Source of the DNA: Comamonas sp. GB3 AK4-5
GTDB lineage: Bacteria > Pseudomonadota > Gammaproteobacteria > Burkholderiales > Burkholderiaceae_C
Reading direction: 5' to 3'
Assembly: GCF_041320665.1 (NCBI RefSeq)
Contig: NZ_CP166730.1
Location: forward strand, 3,224,001-3,288,000
Length of the DNA stretch: 64,000 nucleotides
Below the pieces are notes generated by a model. It worked only from the letters and a program-made list of their open reading frames with translations. It was not told the DNA's origin and did no database searches. Below are positions 8,598 through 17,065 of this stretch, piece after piece. How positions within the stretch are numbered: position 1 is the first letter of the stretch; each line of letters starts with the position of its first letter. A program made the translations under genes and the position numbers.

Positions 8598-9314
8598 TCA
8601 GAGCGTGTCGGCCATGGGCTTCCAGCCGCCATCCGCAGCCTCAAACATGGGTATATGGCCCAGCGCCTTCACGCGCGCTTGCCATTGCGGACCCAGTTCG
8701 GCCAGCACCTTGCGCCATTGGTGGCCTTCGCTCAGCACCACGGTCAGGCCCACCACCTGGGCACCTGCGCGCTCCAAAAGGCGTATGGCCGACAGCGCGC
8801 TGACGCCGGTGTTGATCACATCGTCTACCAGCACCACACGCTTGCCACGTACACGCTCGACCAGGGCCGGGTCCAGGTAGACGCGCTTGCCCTTGGTACT
8901 GGTGCCCGAGGTGGCAGCTTCGCTCAAATCCTCGTCATACCAGAACTTGCGCGAATGGCCCAGGGCCACGTAATCGGCCATGCCCAGGCCACGCGCCACC
9001 AGGCGCGCATAGTCCAGGCCCATGGTGGGTACGGCGGCAATCACCTCGGGCTGCAGGCTGGCAGCGGCCTGCGTCATCAGCGGCGCCAGCGCATCTTCCA
9101 CAGTGAAGCTGGTCTGGTTGGACATCAGCAGCGCAATCGCCTTGTCGCCCGTGGGCAGCACGCGCAGCGGCAGCTCCAGCGTGCTGCCATCGAACAGTGG
9201 CACGGTGTAGCTGCGGAAAAAAACCGGGCCTGCGCCCGGCAGCGCACGCGACGCTGCGGCCGAACGCCAGTGCGCCGCATAGGACGGCAGCGGGTCTTGA
9301 GAAGAGAGACTCAT
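8598..9314 (-). CDS. Phosphoribosyltransferase (purine-salvage type)
   Basis: A 238-residue PRTase of type I fold. The PRPP-binding loop VVLVDDVINTGVSA is complete, and AAVPTMGLDYARLVARGLG precedes it as in adenine/xanthine PRTase-like proteins. It probably converts a purine base with PRPP to the nucleotide in the cytosol; which base cannot be read off. The start MSLSSQDPLPS is preferred over an in-frame ATG 17 codons upstream. The next gene upstream on the same strand is a BMP-family nucleoside/purine binding protein, which supports a salvage role. Confidence 0.85.
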   Translation of the reverse strand: MSLSSQDPLPSYAAHWRSAAASRALPGAGPVFFRSYTVPLFDGSTLELPLRVLPTGDKAIALLMSNQTSFTVEDALAPLMTQAAASLQPEVIAAVPTMGLDYARLVARGLGMADYVALGHSRKFWYDEDLSEAATSGTSTKGKRVYLDPALVERVRGKRVVLVDDVINTGVSALSAIRLLERAGAQVVGLTVVLSEGHQWRKVLAELGPQWQARVKALGHIPMFEAADGGWKPMADTL

Positions 9315-9373
9315 GATCGGGGCAAAAGAAAACAAAGGATGTGGTGCACCAGGCCGATGCACCACAGCAGAGG

Positions 9374-10450
9374 TCAGCGCGGCAGATTGCCGACCACGCC
9401 TTCCACCAGCCAGTTCATCTGCAGCTTGTCGGCATCGGGCAGCTCGGCTCCGCTGATGCGCACCTTGCCGCTTTGGTCACGCACGGTGCCGGCAAACACG
9501 GGCTGCTTGCCCGAGGCAATGTCCTTGCCGCGCTGCTCCACGGCCTTTCGCACATTGGCGGGCAGCTTGGCGCTGAAGTGGTCGTAATGGATGGCGCCAT
9601 CCTTCATGCCCAGCCACACATTGTCCGGCTTCCAGGTGCCGGCCAGTACCTCACCCACCACCTTGCTGTAGTAGCCGCTCCAGTCCAGGCGGGCCGCGGC
9701 CAGCTGCTGGGCACCGCCCCACTGGCTCATGTCGGTGTCCCAGCCAAAACCGTAAGCGCCACGCTCCTTGGCCACTTGCAGCGGCGCGGGGGAGTCGGTG
9801 TTTTGCATCAGCACGTCTGCGCCCTGATTGATCAGGGTCTTGGCGGCTTCCGACTCCTTGGGTGGATCGTAGAAGGTGTTGACCCACAGCAGGCGGGTTT
9901 GCACCTTGGGATTGACGGCGCGTGCGCACAGCGTGAAGGCATTGATGTTGCGCACGATCTCGGGAATGGGCACCGGGGCCACCACACCAATGGTGTTGGT
10001 CTTGGTCATGTGGCCGGCGATGGTGCCGTTCAGGCAAGCGCCTTCATAGGTGCGGATGTCGTACAGGCCCAGATTGGGCGCACCCTTGAAGCCGGTGGCA
10101 TGCTCAAACGCCACCTTGGGGAAGTCACGCGCCACGCGGTGCATGCCGTTCATGAAGGGGAAGGCGCCACCAAAAATCACCTTGGCGCCTTGTGCTGCCA
10201 GGTCACGGGTCACGCGCTCGGCATCGTTTTCGGCCACGTTCTCGACAAAAATGGTTTCCACCTTGTTGCCGAACTTCTTTTGCACTTCCTGGCGGGCCAG
10301 CTCATGGGCATGCGACCAGCCGGCACCGCCCGCGGGGCCTATGTACATAAAGCCCACCTTGACGGGGTCTGCAGCGTGGGCCGATGCCATGGCGGCAACA
10401 TATCCCAGGGCAACTGCCGTGGGGCCAAAAATAGAGCGAATGGGGCGCAT
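9374..10450 (-). CDS. BMP-family ABC transporter substrate-binding protein
   Basis: Periplasmic binding protein of 358 residues of the basic-membrane-protein (PnrA/Med-like) family, which bind nucleosides or purines for ABC import. A signal peptide ends at about residue 26 (ASAHA-ADPVKVGF), with no lipobox Cys. The conserved opening VGFMYIGPAGGAGWSHAH and the late GFGWDTDMSQW are present. The permease and ATPase genes are not in the window. It lies 59 bp upstream of the phosphoribosyltransferase, forming a probable purine uptake-salvage unit. Confidence 0.88.
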   Translation of the reverse strand: MRPIRSIFGPTAVALGYVAAMASAHAADPVKVGFMYIGPAGGAGWSHAHELARQEVQKKFGNKVETIFVENVAENDAERVTRDLAAQGAKVIFGGAFPFMNGMHRVARDFPKVAFEHATGFKGAPNLGLYDIRTYEGACLNGTIAGHMTKTNTIGVVAPVPIPEIVRNINAFTLCARAVNPKVQTRLLWVNTFYDPPKESEAAKTLINQGADVLMQNTDSPAPLQVAKERGAYGFGWDTDMSQWGGAQQLAAARLDWSGYYSKVVGEVLAGTWKPDNVWLGMKDGAIHYDHFSAKLPANVRKAVEQRGKDIASGKQPVFAGTVRDQSGKVRISGAELPDADKLQMNWLVEGVVGNLPR

Positions 10451-10707
10451 AGAGAACTGAAATACGGGAGATGCAACAAGCCCGAAGCGCTGGCGGCAAC
10501 GCTTCGGGGATTTTTCCAGTATTCGATTTTGCAGATAAAAGGTATCTGTTTTTTCAAAAACCAGCATCTTTTTAGCGTCCCCCATGCTCGCCACTTGCGC
10601 AGCAGGCCGTCCAAACTGCACCTTAGGAACTGTCCGACACCGCTTGCCACCCCCACTCGCTAGACTGGCTACGGTCTTTTCACCTCTCACTCATCCAAGG
10701 TTTCTCC

Positions 10708-11265
10708 ATGAGCACATTGAAAATTGGCGTGATCGTCGGCAGCAACAGCAAGCAATCCATCAACAAGCAACTTGCGCAAGGCCTGGTGAACCTGGCCAAA
10801 GACCGAGCCGACTTTGTGTTTCTCGATATTGCCCAGCTGCCGCTGTACAACCGCGACTTCGATGGCACGCCCGCCGCACAGCCTTTTGAAGAGTTCAAGG
10901 CCAAGGTGCGCGGCTGCAGCGGTTTGCTGTTTGTGACGCCCGAGCACAACCGCTCCGTGCCTGCGGTGCTCAAGAACGCCATCGACGGCGGCAGCCGTCC
11001 CTATGGCCAGTCGGCATGGGGCGGCATTCCTGCGGCCATCATCGGCACCTCGCCCGGCGGCCCCGCCACCAGCATGGCCCAGCAGCACCTGCGCAATGTG
11101 TTTGTGTTTGCCGACATGCCCACCATGCAGCAGCCCGAGGGCTTTATCCGCTGGACCGAAGGCCTGGTGGACGCCAATGGCCAGGTGGGCAGCGCCAGCA
11201 AAGAATTTCTGAACAAGTACATGGAAAAGTTCCTGGCCTGGGTGAAGCTGCACCAGCCACGTTGA
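10708..11265 (+). CDS. NADPH-dependent FMN reductase-like flavoprotein
   Basis: A 185-residue flavodoxin-fold protein of the NADPH:FMN reductase/chromate-quinone reductase family. It has the phosphate-binding start VGSNSKQSINKQLA, the TPEHNRSVPAVLKNAIDG motif that contacts FMN, and the IIGTSPGGPATSMAQQHLR helix start. Probably cytosolic, reducing FMN or quinones with NADPH. Transcribed alone, divergent from the BMP gene and followed by its own terminator. Confidence 0.9.
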   Translation: MSTLKIGVIVGSNSKQSINKQLAQGLVNLAKDRADFVFLDIAQLPLYNRDFDGTPAAQPFEEFKAKVRGCSGLLFVTPEHNRSVPAVLKNAIDGGSRPYGQSAWGGIPAAIIGTSPGGPATSMAQQHLRNVFVFADMPTMQQPEGFIRWTEGLVDANGQVGSASKEFLNKYMEKFLAWVKLHQPR

Positions 11266-11300
11266 ACCCCATACCAACCGCGACACCCCTGCTCCAAGTT

Positions 11301-11328
11301 AACCGCCCGCATGCCGGGCGGTTTTTTT
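11301..11328 (+). terminator. Intrinsic terminator of the flavin reductase gene
   Basis: Stem AACCGCCCG / CGGGCGGTT with a short loop and a run of seven T residues. Confidence 0.88.
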
Positions 11329-11656
11329 CGCCCGGACACCATGCCAGAGCGCAGCAATGGCCCGCGCCATCAAAACCATAGCTGCCTATGTAGATACACC
11401 TAGCGCTTCAGGGTATTTCGTGCACCACCACAACCGCGCTGTTTGTGCACCTGGATACATTTAGAATGACAACAGCGGCCCCATAACGTCTCACTCCTCG
11501 CGCCGTCATCGCCTCGTCCCAATGGCAGCCTCAACGCTGACCGCCTGGGACCACCTCCTCCACCCTGCATACACCCAGGCCCGTGCAAACACGCACTGGC
11601 CCGGCAGCCTGGCATCGCCATCTGCCCTGCATGGACCACTTTGATTGGATTTCTTT
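11329..11656. other. Intergenic stretch without a recognised gene
   Basis: No supported coding frame. The stretch ATAGCTGCCTATGTAGATAC near 11381 resembles the short palindromic spacers common between comamonad genes. The last 20 bp carry the ribosome-binding region of the next gene. Confidence 0.4.
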
Positions 11657-12154
11657 GTGAAGACCTCGTTCCGTTCCACCGCTTCCGTGATCGCCCTGGC
11701 CATTGCAGCACTGTCCGTCCCCTCCCTGGCCCAGGCCAAGCGCATGGGCGGCGGCAAGAGCGTGCGCCCTGCCAGCATTGGCTCGGCCCCCGCCAAGCCT
11801 GCAGCGGCACCGGCTACACCTGCGGCAGCTGCCAAGCCCAGCACACCCACTCCTGCGGCCACCACACCTGCTGCTGCCGCAGCACCCGCTGCCGCTCCCG
11901 CCACTGCGGCAGCGCCGGCCCGCTCCTCCGGCATGATGGGCACCATGGCCGGAGCCGCCGTGGGCGCCGTCGCTGGCACCATGGCCGGCAGCGCCATTGC
12001 CGGTGCCATGAACAGCCCTGCCGACAAGGATGCCGAAGCCAAGACCAAGGCAGCTGCTGAAGCCAAGGCCGCTGAAGCCGAAGCGGCCGAGCTGCAAAAG
12101 CAGCTGGACGCAGCCAAGGCCAAGGCGGCAGCCGCCCACGCAGCATCCAAATAA
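11657..12154 (+). CDS. Exported Ala/Pro-rich glycine-zipper protein
   Basis: A signal peptide (SVPSLAQA) is followed by KRMGGGKSV, the same short motif that starts mature Tim44-like proteins of Burkholderiales. Then come about 50 Ala/Pro/Thr-rich residues, a glycine-zipper helix (MMGTMAGAAVGAVAGTMAG) and a highly charged Ala/Lys/Glu-rich helical tail. No Tim44 domain follows. Length is 165 residues from the GTG at 11657, which has GGA eight bases upstream; a TTG four codons earlier is the alternative. Function unknown; an envelope location is inferred. Confidence 0.65.
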   Translation: MKTSFRSTASVIALAIAALSVPSLAQAKRMGGGKSVRPASIGSAPAKPAAAPATPAAAAKPSTPTPAATTPAAAAAPAAAPATAAAPARSSGMMGTMAGAAVGAVAGTMAGSAIAGAMNSPADKDAEAKTKAAAEAKAAEAEAAELQKQLDAAKAKAAAAHAASK

Positions 12155-12188
12155 GCCTGTCATCCGCCTACGGGCGGACAACCCCTTC

Positions 12189-12219
12189 GCCCCGCATGCC
12201 CACGCTGCGGGGCGTTTTT
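12189..12219 (+). terminator. Intrinsic terminator
   Basis: CGCCCCGCA / TGCGGGGCG stem with five T residues, 34 bp after the stop of the glycine-zipper protein gene. Confidence 0.88.
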
Positions 12220-12353
12220 GTTGGGGTGCCGCAAGACCAGCAAGCTGGGCGGTCTCCAGACCGGCACCACACCCTCACCCCAACGATCCGGCCCACACCG
12301 GCCGCGCCCTGCTGCTGGCCAAGCGAGGGAGTTGCATGCTGCAAAGGCTGTAG

Positions 12354-12578
12354 CTACGCCCTGGGGCCACGCTGTCGCAAAGGCTGCAGCAGCTCGGCCA
12401 GGCCGTTGTGGTCCAGCTCATGCATGAGCGCCAGCAACTGTCCCAGCCGGCCAGGCGGGAATCCTTTGCGGGCAAACCAGGCCAGGTAATTGCCTGGCAA
12501 ATCGGCCAGCAGCATGTCCTTGTGCTTGCCAAAAGGCATGCGCGTCTGCACCAGCGCCTGCAAGTCTTCAGGCTGCAT
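12354..12578 (-). CDS. DUF3820 family small protein
   Basis: A 74-residue protein with the DUF3820 signature MPFGKHKDMLLADLPGNYL then WFARKGFPPGRLGQLL. Some members are described as quorum-sensing-regulated virulence factors, but the biochemical role is unknown. A single gene on the minus strand, bounded by the preceding terminator and the AT-rich promoter region of the metQ-like gene. Confidence 0.85.
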   Translation of the reverse strand: MQPEDLQALVQTRMPFGKHKDMLLADLPGNYLAWFARKGFPPGRLGQLLALMHELDHNGLAELLQPLRQRGPRA

Positions 12579-12755
12579 GGATGCCTTCGGTTCGATATTG
12601 CATAAAAACCACGTTTTTTATAACCAAAATTGAAAACCTGCTGTTCGAGGACAGCAGACGTACTAGACTAGCCGACAGCCAGCGCCTGCTCCCCACAGGC
12701 GTATTCATGCCGGCCCCATCGCCGATTGTCCCCTCGCTAAGGAACGCAGACCATC

Positions 12756-13541
12756 ATGTTGAAGAAGACATTTACCGCCGTAGCCATCGCCGCCCTGGCT
12801 CTGTCCGCCCAGGCTGCCGATGTGCTCAAGGTCGCCGCCACCGCTGTGCCGCACGCCGAGCTCCTGAACTTCGTCAAGCCCAAGCTCAAGGCCGACGGCG
12901 TGGACCTGCAGATCAAGGAATTCAGCGACTACGTGCAGCCCAATGCCGCCGTGGAAGACAAGCAGTTGGACGCCAACTTCTTCCAGCACCAGCCCTATCT
13001 GGACAGCTACAACAAGGACCGCAAGAGCTCCTTGGTGATGGTGCCCAACGGCAAAATCCATGTGGAGCCCTTTGGCGCCTACTCGCAAAAAATCAAGAAC
13101 ATCAAGGATCTGAAGGATGGCGCCACCGTCGCCATTCCGAATGACCCCTCCAACGGTGGCCGCGCGCTGCTGCTGCTGGCCAAGCAAGGGCTGATCACAC
13201 TGAAGGACCCGAACAGCCTGACCGCAACGGCGCTGGACGTGGCCAAGAACCCGAAGAAGCTGAAGTTCAAGGAACTGGAAGCTCCCTTGCTGCCCCGCGC
13301 CCTGGCCGATGTGGATCTGGCGCTGATCAACACCAACTACGCCATTGAAGCCAAGCTCAATCCCACCAAGGATGCGCTGTTCATCGAAGGCGCCGATTCG
13401 CCCTACACCAACATCGTCGTCGCCCGCAAGGACCGCGCCAACGATCCCAACATCGCCAAGCTGATCAAGGCCCTGCACAGCACTGAGGTGAAGCAGTTCA
13501 TCCAGGAAAAGTACAAGGGCGCCGTGGTGCCGGCCTTCTGA
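12756..13541 (+). CDS. MetQ/NlpA-family substrate-binding protein
   Basis: Periplasmic binding protein of 261 residues for methionine-type ABC import. The family hallmarks are KVAATAVPHAELL near the mature N terminus, DANFFQHQPYLD, and the PNDPSNGGRALLLL ligand loop. The signal peptide ends ALSAQAAD with no lipobox Cys, so it seems to be a soluble protein rather than the usual lipoprotein. AAGGAA precedes the ATG. The MetN and MetI genes are not adjacent. An AT-rich stretch at 12595-12650 probably holds the promoter; no SAM riboswitch was recognised. Confidence 0.9.
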   Translation: MLKKTFTAVAIAALALSAQAADVLKVAATAVPHAELLNFVKPKLKADGVDLQIKEFSDYVQPNAAVEDKQLDANFFQHQPYLDSYNKDRKSSLVMVPNGKIHVEPFGAYSQKIKNIKDLKDGATVAIPNDPSNGGRALLLLAKQGLITLKDPNSLTATALDVAKNPKKLKFKELEAPLLPRALADVDLALINTNYAIEAKLNPTKDALFIEGADSPYTNIVVARKDRANDPNIAKLIKALHSTEVKQFIQEKYKGAVVPAF

Positions 13542-13573
13542 TCGCCTGTCCTGCACCTCTTCCAAGATATCCC

Positions 13574-13599
13574 AAGGCGCCGCCAGTCGGCGCCTTTTT
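13574..13599 (+). terminator. Intrinsic terminator of the metQ-like gene
   Basis: AAGGCGCCG / CGGCGCCTT stem followed by T residues. Between this and the next gene (13600-13867) no coding frame is supported. Confidence 0.85.
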
Positions 13600-13867
13600 C
13601 ATGCCTGCAGCCCGCCACAGTCCGGTCTGCCCTGCCCGGTCGTCGCTCTTTGCGCACGCTGGTCGCACTGCCCATGGTGGCGGTCGACAAAGCCCGCTGT
13701 AATGCACGCCTGATGCGCGCATTTAGCGCAGATCAACTCCATTGTCAGTAGGCGGTCCGCCCTGTTTCGCGTACAGACACTGGCTGGCATGATGCTGCGC
13801 TACTTGCATGCACACCCGGTGCGCACCACCGTGACACCGGGATTACCAACCAGATACTGCACCACCC

Positions 13868-14185
13868 ATGAGCCACACCGAAGCTCCCGCCACACCTTCT
13901 CTGGACAAAGCCATCATGGAAGGCCAGAACGAAGTGACCCGCCCCAAGACCCTGGAAGTGTTTGAGAAAAAACACGGTGAAGAGCTGGGCAAGCACACCA
14001 TCAACTTCCGGGGCGACATCGCAGAGAAGTTCGGCTACGACAAGATCCTGCCCATCTCCCACGCCAAGGCGACCGGCAATGTGGTCTACATCCAGGGCAA
14101 AAGCGGCAAGACCGGCCAGGAAGGCATCTACCAGATCATGGCCAACCAATGGGGCCTGCTGGAAGTGCTGGCCAGGCTCGACTGA
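13868..14185 (+). CDS. Conserved-looking hypothetical protein, 105 residues
   Basis: A short soluble protein without a signal peptide or membrane segment. The first half is Lys/Glu-rich and probably helical (VTRPKTLEVFEKKHGEELG); the second half contains KATGNVVYIQGKSGKTGQEG, glycine-rich and beta-like, ending WGLLEVLARLD. The codon pattern is typical of the neighbours. No family was recognised. It is monocistronic and convergent with argO. Confidence 0.7.
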   Translation: MSHTEAPATPSLDKAIMEGQNEVTRPKTLEVFEKKHGEELGKHTINFRGDIAEKFGYDKILPISHAKATGNVVYIQGKSGKTGQEGIYQIMANQWGLLEVLARLD

Positions 14186-14415
14186 GTCCTTGAATCGCCT
14201 GCGGTGCCGTCCCCCATGGGGACGTCGGCCTTTGCAGGGACAGCGGCGCTGCCTGCACAGGCCCTTGCCGGCCGGCCGCCTCCCGCAAAGAAATCGCCAG
14301 TTCCACAGGCTGCAGCAGATACATAGCATCTCTGGCTCGCAAGCCTCCGCTTTCAAGCCGCCCTGCCAGCGACCGCATCGCCCACAGCTTGCCGCTGCAA
14401 GCAGCGGCTCACTAT

Positions 14416-15060
14416 TCAGGCGAGGCCGCTATCCAGCCCCTGCCACACCCACAGCGCCAGGCCCAACATCATCGCGGCCGTCAGGCCATCGAGCAGGCGC
14501 CAGGCCCGGGGCTGGGCAAACCAGTGCTTCAGCCTCCGACCCAAGGCCATCAGGCTGGTGAACCAGACCACGCTGGCACTGGCGGCACCGGCCACGAAGA
14601 CCCATTTCAGCTCTCCCTCCTGGCGTGCGCCTATGGTGCCCACCAGCAGCACCGTGTCCAGATAGACATGGGGGTTGAACAAGGTGATGACGACCAGCGT
14701 GCCCACCACCCGCCACAGGCTGCGCCCCCCATGGCCGGCAGCACCCATTCCGGTCGATGCGCTGGCCCAGACGGCCCGCCGCAGTGCCATCAGGCCGTAG
14801 ACCAGCATAAAGACCACACCGCCCAGGCCCAGGACATAGGCCCAATCCGGGTGCCGATCCAAGAGCTGCGCCATGCCAGCCACACCCATGCCGATCAGCA
14901 GCGCATCACTGAGCACACACCACACCACGCAGGCGCGGACATGCCGCTCCTGTACCGCCTGGCGCAACACATACAAGTTTTGTGCGCCAATGGAAACAAT
15001 GAGTGAGAGACAGACCGTAAAGCCGGCCAGCCATGCAGTGAAGAGGTTGCTGTGTGCCAT
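14416..15060 (-). CDS. argO: LysE-family amino-acid exporter, ArgO-like
   Basis: Inner-membrane protein of 214 residues with about six hydrophobic segments. The family signature SIGAQNLYVLRQAVQ lies near the N terminus and TLFNPHVYLDTVLLVG in the middle. LysE/ArgO proteins export basic amino acids (arginine, lysine). The start MAHSNLFTAW has AAGGGG just upstream. It is divergent from an ArgP-type regulator across 72 bp, the standard arrangement for a regulated exporter. Confidence 0.9.
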   Translation of the reverse strand: MAHSNLFTAWLAGFTVCLSLIVSIGAQNLYVLRQAVQERHVRACVVWCVLSDALLIGMGVAGMAQLLDRHPDWAYVLGLGGVVFMLVYGLMALRRAVWASASTGMGAAGHGGRSLWRVVGTLVVITLFNPHVYLDTVLLVGTIGARQEGELKWVFVAGAASASVVWFTSLMALGRRLKHWFAQPRAWRLLDGLTAAMMLGLALWVWQGLDSGLA

Positions 15061-15132
15061 AACCCCTTGATTGTCCAAGGCTGGCACAAATTAGTAAAAT
15101 TAAACTATCTGAACAATCTTAAATTAATCTAA
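15061..15132. promoter_or_regulatory. Shared argO/argP control region
   Basis: 72 bp between divergent starts. The half nearest argP is very AT-rich (ATTAGTAAAATTAAACTATC and TTAAATTAATC) against a high-GC background, as expected for overlapping promoters and an ArgP binding site. The role is inferred from position. Confidence 0.55.
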
Positions 15133-16050
15133 ATGCTGGACTACGCTGGACTCGAGGCCCTGGCCGCCGTGCTGCGCGAGGGCAGCTTTGACCGTGCCGC
15201 ACGCAAGCTGCATGTGACCCCCTCTGCCATTTCACAGCGCGTCAAGCAGCTGGAAGAACGCGTGGGCCAGGTGCTGGTGCTGCGCGGCCAGCCCTGCTCG
15301 GGCACCGAGGCCGGCCGGCGCCTGGTGTTGCATGTGGAGCAAGTCGCCCTGCTGGAAAACGAGCTGCGCCGCCACAATCCCGAGCTGGTACCCGAAGGCC
15401 AGGTGCCCCGCCCCACGCTGAAGCTGGCCGTGAATGCCGACTCGCTCAACAGCTGGTTTGTGGATGCCATGGCCGCCTTCACGCGCGACGGCAACGAGCT
15501 GCTGGACATCAGCATCGACGACCAGGACCACACGGCCAAACGCATCAAGGAAGGCGAAGTGATGGCAGCCATCACCGCTTCATCCAACCACATCACCGGC
15601 TGCAACACCTGGCCCCTGGGCCGCATGCGCTATGTGGCGGCCGCCAGCCCGGAATTCATTGCCCGCCACTTTCCCGATGGACTCACCAAGGAAGCCATGG
15701 CCGTAGCCCCCATGCTGGCCTATGGCCGCAAGGATGGCATGCAGGATAAATGGCTGCAGCAGCAAGGCCTGGCCTCACGCACGGCCTCGCCGCGCCATTG
15801 GCTACCTTCGGCCCATGCTTTTGTGCGTGCCTGCGAGGCAAGCGTAGGCTGGAGCATGCAGCCCACGGTGCTGATACAGCGCTATCTGGATGCCGGCACC
15901 CTGGTCGAGCTGTGCCCCGGCAGCGATATGGTGGTGGACCTGTACTGGGCCCATGCCCGCAATGCCCAGGCCGGGCTGGAACGGTTGACCCAGTGCATGA
16001 TCAACGCAGCGCGCAACTGGCTGGACCCCATGCCGGCGTCGACCGACTGA
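15133..16050 (+). CDS. argP: LysR-family transcriptional regulator ArgP
   Basis: A 305-residue LysR regulator. The winged HTH occupies residues 1-60 (EGSFDRAARKLHVTPSAISQ), followed by the effector domain. ArgP activates argO in response to arginine or lysine; the divergent LysE-type exporter supports this assignment over other LysR types. The DYAGLEALAAVLREGSFD start closely matches the ArgP/IciA subfamily. Confidence 0.9.
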   Translation: MLDYAGLEALAAVLREGSFDRAARKLHVTPSAISQRVKQLEERVGQVLVLRGQPCSGTEAGRRLVLHVEQVALLENELRRHNPELVPEGQVPRPTLKLAVNADSLNSWFVDAMAAFTRDGNELLDISIDDQDHTAKRIKEGEVMAAITASSNHITGCNTWPLGRMRYVAAASPEFIARHFPDGLTKEAMAVAPMLAYGRKDGMQDKWLQQQGLASRTASPRHWLPSAHAFVRACEASVGWSMQPTVLIQRYLDAGTLVELCPGSDMVVDLYWAHARNAQAGLERLTQCMINAARNWLDPMPASTD

Positions 16051-16071
16051 TGCCGCTGCGGCGTTGCCACC

Positions 16072-16125
16072 GATAAAAATAGTCGTACAAGCAGCGCTGA
16101 TGCGCTGTGGCAGCTATCAAAAGAG
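16072..16125. repeat. Short palindromic intergenic element
   Basis: Contains CAGCGCTGATGCGCTG, a clean 6-bp stem hairpin, flanked by ATAAAAATAGTC and CAGCTATCAAAAG. It sits between two convergent genes and may act as a bidirectional terminator. The style is like the small intergenic palindromes seen elsewhere in this window; no exact second copy was found. Confidence 0.45.
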
Positions 16126-16139
16126 CAGGTGCTCCAGGC

Positions 16140-16619
16140 TCAGGACTTGGCCGGAGGATGTGCGCTGCAATGCATCTCCAGCACATGGAAATTCAGCAGC
16201 TGAGTGGCCAGCACCGTCTCCCACAGAAAACAGCCCAGCGCGGCCAGAAAGGTCAGCACGCCCAGCAAAAAGCTGATCACGGCAAACAGCTGCTCCTCCA
16301 CCCCCCAAGCCTGGCCCATAAACAAAAAGACGATGGTCAGGCCGATCAAAAAGCCGCACAACGTCAGCAAGCCGATGCTGACATTGGCAATACGCCCGCG
16401 CCGGCGCAGATACAGCAGCTCGGTCAGCCCGCGTTCGATGGTCTGCGCCTCCTGGCTGCCCCGCACCATGTCCTCCACCACGCGCGCACGGTCGATGATG
16501 CGTGCCAGGCGCCCCGCTACAGCACCAATCATGCCGGCCACGGCCGTCAACAAAAACACGGGGGCCACAGCCAGTTGCACGCTGTGGGTGGCGGTAGCCA
16601 TATCGATGACGACGCTCAT
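16140..16619 (-). CDS. DUF2721 family membrane protein
   Basis: A 159-residue protein with an N-terminal hydrophobic helix, a charged middle segment (RIIDRARVVEDMVRG) and two C-terminal helices (IANVSIGLLTLCGFLIGL and the ISFLLGVLTFLAAL region). The LTAVAGMIGAVAGRLARIIDR region is typical of DUF2721. Function unknown. The start MSVVIDMATA is preferred over an upstream ATG 13 codons earlier. Confidence 0.8.
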   Translation of the reverse strand: MSVVIDMATATHSVQLAVAPVFLLTAVAGMIGAVAGRLARIIDRARVVEDMVRGSQEAQTIERGLTELLYLRRRGRIANVSIGLLTLCGFLIGLTIVFLFMGQAWGVEEQLFAVISFLLGVLTFLAALGCFLWETVLATQLLNFHVLEMHCSAHPPAKS

Positions 16620-16821
16620 ACAAGTAGGGCGAATGCGAGTGAAGCTACGCATTGTCACCGCTTTGTGCCTGCACTGCCCTGCGCCGGCGAAATGGGCAAG
16701 AAACCTTCACAGCTTGCGCCAGCACAAAGCACGCCCCGCGCAGTGTTGACGTGGCTCAAACCGGCCCCGCACACGCGCGGCGATAGTGCTGCCATCCCCT
16801 CGATTCAGAAAGGCTTTTACT

Positions 16822-16989
16822 ATGAAGATGCTGGTTGACCTTTTCTCCACAGACTACGGCCTGATGAGTCTTGCCGTGATCGTTATCATCCTGATCATGG
16901 CCGTGTACTTCACCATCCTCTTCCTGGGGAAGATCAAATCCGGCCCCACCGCGCACGACCCAACCGCACAGCCCACCACACCCAAATAA
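16822..16989 (+). CDS. DUF3149 family single-pass membrane protein
   Basis: A 55-residue protein, MKMLVDLFSTDYGLMSL at the N terminus, then one transmembrane helix and a Pro/Thr-rich tail. The pattern matches the small DUF3149 proteins widespread in Betaproteobacteria, of unknown function. Followed by a terminator. Confidence 0.85.
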   Translation: MKMLVDLFSTDYGLMSLAVIVIILIMAVYFTILFLGKIKSGPTAHDPTAQPTTPK

Positions 16990-17021
16990 CCAGAAGACCA
17001 GCTCGGCTCGTTGTTGCACTC

Positions 17022-17046
17022 AAGCCCGCTGCCTGCGGGCTTTTTT
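17022..17046 (+). terminator. Intrinsic terminator
   Basis: AAGCCCGC / GCGGGCTT stem with six T residues, about 33 bp after the DUF3149 gene. Confidence 0.88.
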
Positions 17047-17065
17047 GCACCCCATCCCCCCTGAC

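Noticed and set aside
8267..8644. A 125-codon minus-strand frame across the MITE
   Set aside because: It crosses the MITE, the terminator and the phosphoribosyltransferase gene and has no ribosome-binding site or family.
12579..12755. Possible SAM or other riboswitch upstream of the metQ-like gene
   Set aside because: No SAM-box core or multi-helix arrangement was recognised, only an AT-rich promoter-like stretch.
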